A DNA stretch of 45,717 nt from Romeriopsis navalis LEGE 11480 (GTDB taxonomy: Bacteria; Cyanobacteriota; Cyanobacteriia; Leptolyngbyales; Leptolyngbyaceae): NCBI RefSeq assembly GCF_015207035.1, contig NZ_JADEXQ010000050.1:1-45717 (forward strand), read 5' to 3'. Position 1 is the stretch's first letter. The number at the start of each line of letters is the position of its first letter. The translations under genes were made by a program, and so were the position numbers. Shown in pieces: positions 43,787-45,717 of the stretch. The notes below the pieces were generated by a model. That model made no database searches. It was not told the origin of the DNA and saw nothing but the letters and a program-made list of their open reading frames with translations.

Positions 43787-45717
43787 TTATTTCCAGTTGC
43801 CAACTAGTACAACGCCAGCCCAATAGTATGGATGCTGATTTTCTTGACTGTTGAGCTGCTTTAGTTGCGCTTTGCGCAAAGCTGATGCTGGATTAACTGG
43901 GTCTTCTTTGAGATAATGGTGTAGATCGGTCATCAGATCGGCCGTTGCCTGATCCTGAACCGTCCAGAGGGTGGAGATCGTACTGGTGGCGCCGGCCCGG
44001 ATTGCGACACCAGCGAGGCCAAGAATCGCGCGGTCATCGCCTTTCGCCGTTTGGCAAGCGCTAAGAATCAGCAGTTTGATTTGCTGCTGTAGCGTATTTT
44101 GTTGCAGCCATTGCCGGAGTTGATTCAGGTTGATGCGGTGATTCCAGGTGAGAAGGAAAGTTTCTTGCGGATTAGAACTGAATTGACCATGGGTCGCGAG
44201 GTGAACGATCGAATGTGGGCGATCACCGAGGGCAACCTGGAGATTGGCTTGGGTAAACGACTGATTTAAGAGCATCTGGGCGGGGGCGATTTGACTAATT
44301 TGGTTGAGCTCTTGGACAACGCTGGGTAAGGCAATAAAGCCTTGACGGGCTTCCGACAGACCGCCCAATAAAAGATTCGCAGATTGTGAGGGTTGTTGTG
44401 AAGTCTCAAACAGTTGCAGGCCGGGAGTGAGGACAACATTGTAAGTTTCGATCAGATATTGTTGACCGTCATGCAGCACTGACATGGGAATTTGCCGCAG
44501 AAAGTCATCGAGCACGAAGACAAGGGTTTCGCTGGATTGCGCTTGGAGCTGGGGTTCGAGCGGACGAATCAGCCAGTCATAGAAGCGTTGGGAGGCCGGT
44601 AAGCCGCCAGCCGCAGGGAGTTCGGGATTGAGGGAAGCGCGGAGCTGATTGACTAACGTGGTGACTTCCTGACGATCGAAATCGGTGGCATAGTGCTGTA
44701 GGGGTTTACCTGGAAAAGAAGCAATGACTTCGAGCCGATTCCCGAGGACGATCGGATAGATGACCGTGGCCTTGGGGTCGATTTGGTCGATTTTCGTGGT
44801 GCTATAGGTCTTACAGGCTTCACGGAGGTAGTTTTGGAGTTCGGCGAGTTGGAGTGATTCGATCGTGTTGCGGGCGGTAATCAAATGCTCTGCTTGTAAC
44901 GGCGTCGGAGTATGGGTAACGGCACTGGGCAAATCGGCAAGCAGTAATTGGACATATTCACGATAAATTGGTTCGACTTGATCACGGAAGGAGAACTGCA
45001 CATCGGGTTGCATGGCGATGAGATCTTGACGGAGCAGGCTGAGATTGTGAATTGCCTTAGCGTAACTAGCGAGGGCTTGGTCACGGTGGGCTTGGCGCGA
45101 CAAGATCCGGCCCTGTTGCCATTGCCACGGTGCAAGGATTTCGGGGGCATTGAGGCGATTGGCTTGGTCGAGGGCGGCTTGGGTCAGGACTTGGGCTTGT
45201 GACCATTGCTGTTGCTGTTCGTACCAATGGCCGAGGGTGCCGAGGACATAGGTGGAGATGCGGGGCGCATCGACGGTTTGCGCTTGGGTCAGGGCCTGAT
45301 CGAGCCAGGGTTTCAGGGTTTGTTGGAGGGCATAATCTTCGGGGGCGTAGCGTAGGGCTTGTTCGGTGAGGTTCACGATCGCTTGGATCGTGCCGGTATT
45401 GGGCTGACTTAAATAGGGTTGAAGTTGGGGAAGGAGACGGCGCGCTAACTCTGGCTGCTGGGACTGCAGATATAGCTGAAATTGTTTGACGCGGGCAATT
45501 GTTTGAATTCGGGGGGCGGGACTGCGGGACTGTGCTTGCTGATAGAGCTGAAGGGCTCGATCGATAGGCTGAAATTCGTCAACATCTTGGGTAGTCGCAA
45601 GCTGAGCCAGTTGGAGCAGGATTTCGGCTTGGAGCTGGGGTTGCGGGAGGGTTTGGGCGAGCGCTTGGCTTTGGGTCAGTATCGTTTCAGCGATGTCGAG
45701 TTCGCCCAGCATTTGCA
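43787..45717 (-). CDS. TPR-CHAT protein (caspase-like protease family), 5' end beyond the window
   Basis: At least 643 codons; the open frame continues past the window edge. The Met at 45712 is probably internal, because a TPR helix already runs through it. Residues 1 to about 270 (counted from that Met) are TPR-type helical repeats rich in Leu, Ala and Gln. The CHAT domain fills about 370-641. The catalytic dyad is predicted as His508 in VHLATHGQF and Cys553 in ILSACQTAKG, and GLAGVAIRAGATSTISTLW is the conserved late segment. CHAT domains are caspase-clan (CD) cysteine peptidases; in prokaryotic defence systems they cleave gasdermin or other proteins, and HetF-type members act in heterocyst development. 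Both catalytic residues are intact. It faces the DUF928 gene in the same direction, 195 bases away. Confidence 0.92.
   Translation of the reverse strand, partial: QMLGELDIAETILTQSQALAQTLPQPQLQAEILLQLAQLATTQDVDEFQPIDRALQLYQQAQSRSPAPRIQTIARVKQFQLYLQSQQPELARRLLPQLQPYLSQPNTGTIQAIVNLTEQALRYAPEDYALQQTLKPWLDQALTQAQTVDAPRISTYVLGTLGHWYEQQQQWSQAQVLTQAALDQANRLNAPEILAPWQWQQGRILSRQAHRDQALASYAKAIHNLSLLRQDLIAMQPDVQFSFRDQVEPIYREYVQLLLADLPSAVTHTPTPLQAEHLITARNTIESLQLAELQNYLREACKTYSTTKIDQIDPKATVIYPIVLGNRLEVIASFPGKPLQHYATDFDRQEVTTLVNQLRASLNPELPAAGGLPASQRFYDWLIRPLEPQLQAQSSETLVFVLDDFLRQIPMSVLHDGQQYLIETYNVVLTPGLQLFETSQQPSQSANLLLGGLSEARQGFIALPSVVQELNQISQIAPAQMLLNQSFTQANLQVALGDRPHSIVHLATHGQFSSNPQETFLLTWNHRINLNQLRQWLQQNTLQQQIKLLILSACQTAKGDDRAILGLAGVAIRAGATSTISTLWTVQDQATADLMTDLHHYLKEDPVNPASALRKAQLKQLNSQENQHPYYWAGVVLVGNWK

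Noticed and set aside
1-45717. CRISPR array, prophage, integron or rRNA operon
   Set aside because: No regularly spaced repeats, phage structural genes, integrase or conserved rRNA segments were seen. The abundant GCGATCGC octamers are the cyanobacterial HIP1 sequence and not an array.

Overview
The window is from a cyanobacterium. HIP1 octamers (GCGATCGC) occur many times in coding and intergenic DNA, and several families typical of cyanobacteria are present: DUF4079, DUF928, tandem DM13, AAA_35 with CHASE2, a CrtH-like oxidoreductase and a DUF3670-containing SNF2 helicase. The species cannot be named from the sequence. Nearly all of the window is coding. No rRNA, tRNA or CRISPR array was seen. 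The left edge cuts a transposase-like zinc-ribbon gene and the right edge cuts a TPR-CHAT gene.

Layout. (1) 0-1.5 kb: start of a probable IS gene, then a soluble PAS histidine kinase. (2) 1.7-6.4 kb, minus strand: a polysaccharide export operon transcribed as ABC-2 permease (Wzm type), ATPase with a Wzt-like C-terminal domain, and two tandem GT4 glycosyltransferases. The C-terminal halves of the two GT4 genes are identical over 584 bp. (3) 6.6-17.9 kb, mostly plus strand: an SLC12-type cation-chloride cotransporter, a CrtI/CrtH-type FAD oxidoreductase, a pentapeptide-repeat protein, a 2OG-Fe(II) oxygenase-like protein, an FkbM methyltransferase, an SDR (minus strand), a DUF1800/DUF1501 pair with Tat-like signals, and an unknown 186-residue protein. 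(4) 17.9-20.9 kb, minus strand: a VTT/TVP38 membrane protein and a BcsA-like synthase whose PilZ motifs look degenerate. (5) 21.1-22.9 kb: a double-DM13 secreted protein and a DUF4079 membrane protein, with a possible structured RNA between them and a strong hairpin after them. (6) 23.1-35.0 kb, plus strand: a dense surface-polysaccharide block with eight proven or probable glycosyltransferases, a membrane acyltransferase and a Wzy-like polymerase candidate. (7) 35.1-38.3 kb: SNF2 helicase. (8) 38.6-45.7 kb: an HTH/AAA_35 ATPase overlapping an AAA_35-CHASE2 membrane protein, facing a secreted DUF928 protein and a TPR-CHAT protease-like protein.

Two themes stand out. Regions 2 and 6 probably build and export one or more extracellular glycans; the FkbM methyltransferase and the BcsA-like synthase may contribute. 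Region 8 is the best candidate for an under-described system: two STAND-like ATPases, a periplasmic CHASE2 sensor, a caspase-like CHAT protein and a secreted DUF928 protein. That combination suggests envelope sensing coupled to a protease or stress and death response. This is inference from domain content and gene order.
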